This document shows positions 5,630-6,039 of a DNA stretch of 6,039 nucleotides, in pieces; the stretch's first letter is position 1, and each line of letters begins with the position of its first letter. The translations under genes and the position numbers were made by a program. The stretch is taken from positions 1 to 6,039 of the forward strand of contig JAOZRJ010000101.1 in assembly GCA_029931885.1 (NCBI GenBank), written 5' to 3'. The notes beneath the pieces were generated by a model that was given only the letters and a program-made list of their open reading frames with translations, had not been told where the DNA came from and searched no databases. The stretch is from Candidatus Omnitrophota bacterium (GTDB lineage: Bacteria > Omnitrophota > Koll11 > Zapsychrales > Aceulaceae).

Positions 5630-6039
5630 ATTTTATCTCACAACACCGATTTATTATGTAAATGACAAGCCCCATATAGGTCATGCATATACGACTATCT
5701 TGGCTGATGTGTTGTCCCGATATCATAAAGATGAGGAGGATGATGTTTTCTTTTTAACAGGGCTAGATGAACACGGTCAGAAAGTTCAGCAGGCTGCTCA
5801 AAAAAGAGGGCTTGGCGAAAAGGAACACTGCGATGATTTAGCTCCACGTTTTCTTAAATTATGGAAAAAATTAGAAATTGAGAATGATGATTTTATTCGC
5901 ACAACGGAAACTCGCCATACCAAGGTTGTCCAACAAGTATTAAAAAAAGTTTATGACAATGGTGATATTTATGCGGATGAGTACGAGGGATGGTATTCGG
6001 TTTCAGAAGAGCGTTTTATCACGGAAACAGAAAAAGATG
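5619..6039 (+). CDS. metG: Methionyl-tRNA synthetase, 3'-partial
   Basis: MetG charges tRNA-Met, including the initiator, with methionine. Translation from the ATG at 5619 stays open for 140 codons to the window edge, so the rest of the catalytic domain, the KMSKS loop and the anticodon domain are not seen. The start [26 protein letters not shown] contains the class I HIGH motif at 19-22. [17 protein letters not shown] (44-60) matches the family TGTDEHGQKIQ block with Leu for Thr at 49. [11 protein letters not shown] (90-100) and [20 protein letters not shown] (114-133) are also typical. Where zinc-containing MetRSs have CxxC after GWY, this has SVSE, so the first knuckle lacks cysteines, as in the metal-free subtype. 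The gene overlaps the ricT-like gene by 11 bases. The upstream GGA (5609-5611) is a weak ribosome site. The ATG is preferred because the protein begins exactly as the family does. Confidence 0.95.
   Translation, partial: [140 protein letters not shown]

Overview
This is an ordinary but very compact stretch of bacterial housekeeping DNA. Eight protein genes all lie on the + strand: ispD (5' end outside the window), ispF, cysE, cysS, tmk, holB, a ricT/yaaT-type PSP1-domain gene, and metG (3' end outside the window). Only one gap between genes exists, the 32 bases at 1138-1169. Every other junction overlaps, by 16, 1, 16, 4, 13 and 11 bases in order. No tRNA, rRNA, CRISPR array, insertion sequence, intrinsic terminator or convincing promoter is visible, so the block most likely lies inside one long transcript.

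The DNA is clearly AT-rich, with A/T-ending codons and lysine/isoleucine-rich proteins. The MEP (non-mevalonate) isoprenoid genes, a Cys-motif delta' subunit and a standard MetRS show a bacterium. Two gene sets usually discussed as Firmicutes neighbourhoods are joined here: ispD-ispF-(gltX)-cysE-cysS and tmk-(yaaQ-yaaR)-holB-yaaT-...-metS. The genes in brackets are missing. The merging and several sequence deviations suggest an uncultured or deep-branching bacterium (for example an Omnitrophota-like lineage) rather than a classic Bacillus relative. This taxonomic guess is weak and rests only on style and gene order.

Layout: 2-1137 holds two steps of the MEP pathway (CDP-ME synthesis and MEcPP cyclisation). 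1170-3271 holds serine acetyltransferase and cysteinyl-tRNA synthetase, linking cysteine supply to cysteine charging. 3256-4844 holds dTMP kinase and the clamp-loader delta' subunit, linking dTTP supply to replication. 4832-5629 holds the PSP1/RicT-like protein with two CGRIxCC motifs. 5619-6039 starts methionyl-tRNA synthetase.

The points most worth a second look are these: a hydrophobic N-terminal anchor on the serine acetyltransferase; a possible -1 slippage site at the ispD stop that would make an IspD-IspF fusion; the fused gene neighbourhood; the RicT-like protein; and a GC-rich perfect inverted repeat inside cysS. I found no sign of a wholly new system in this window.
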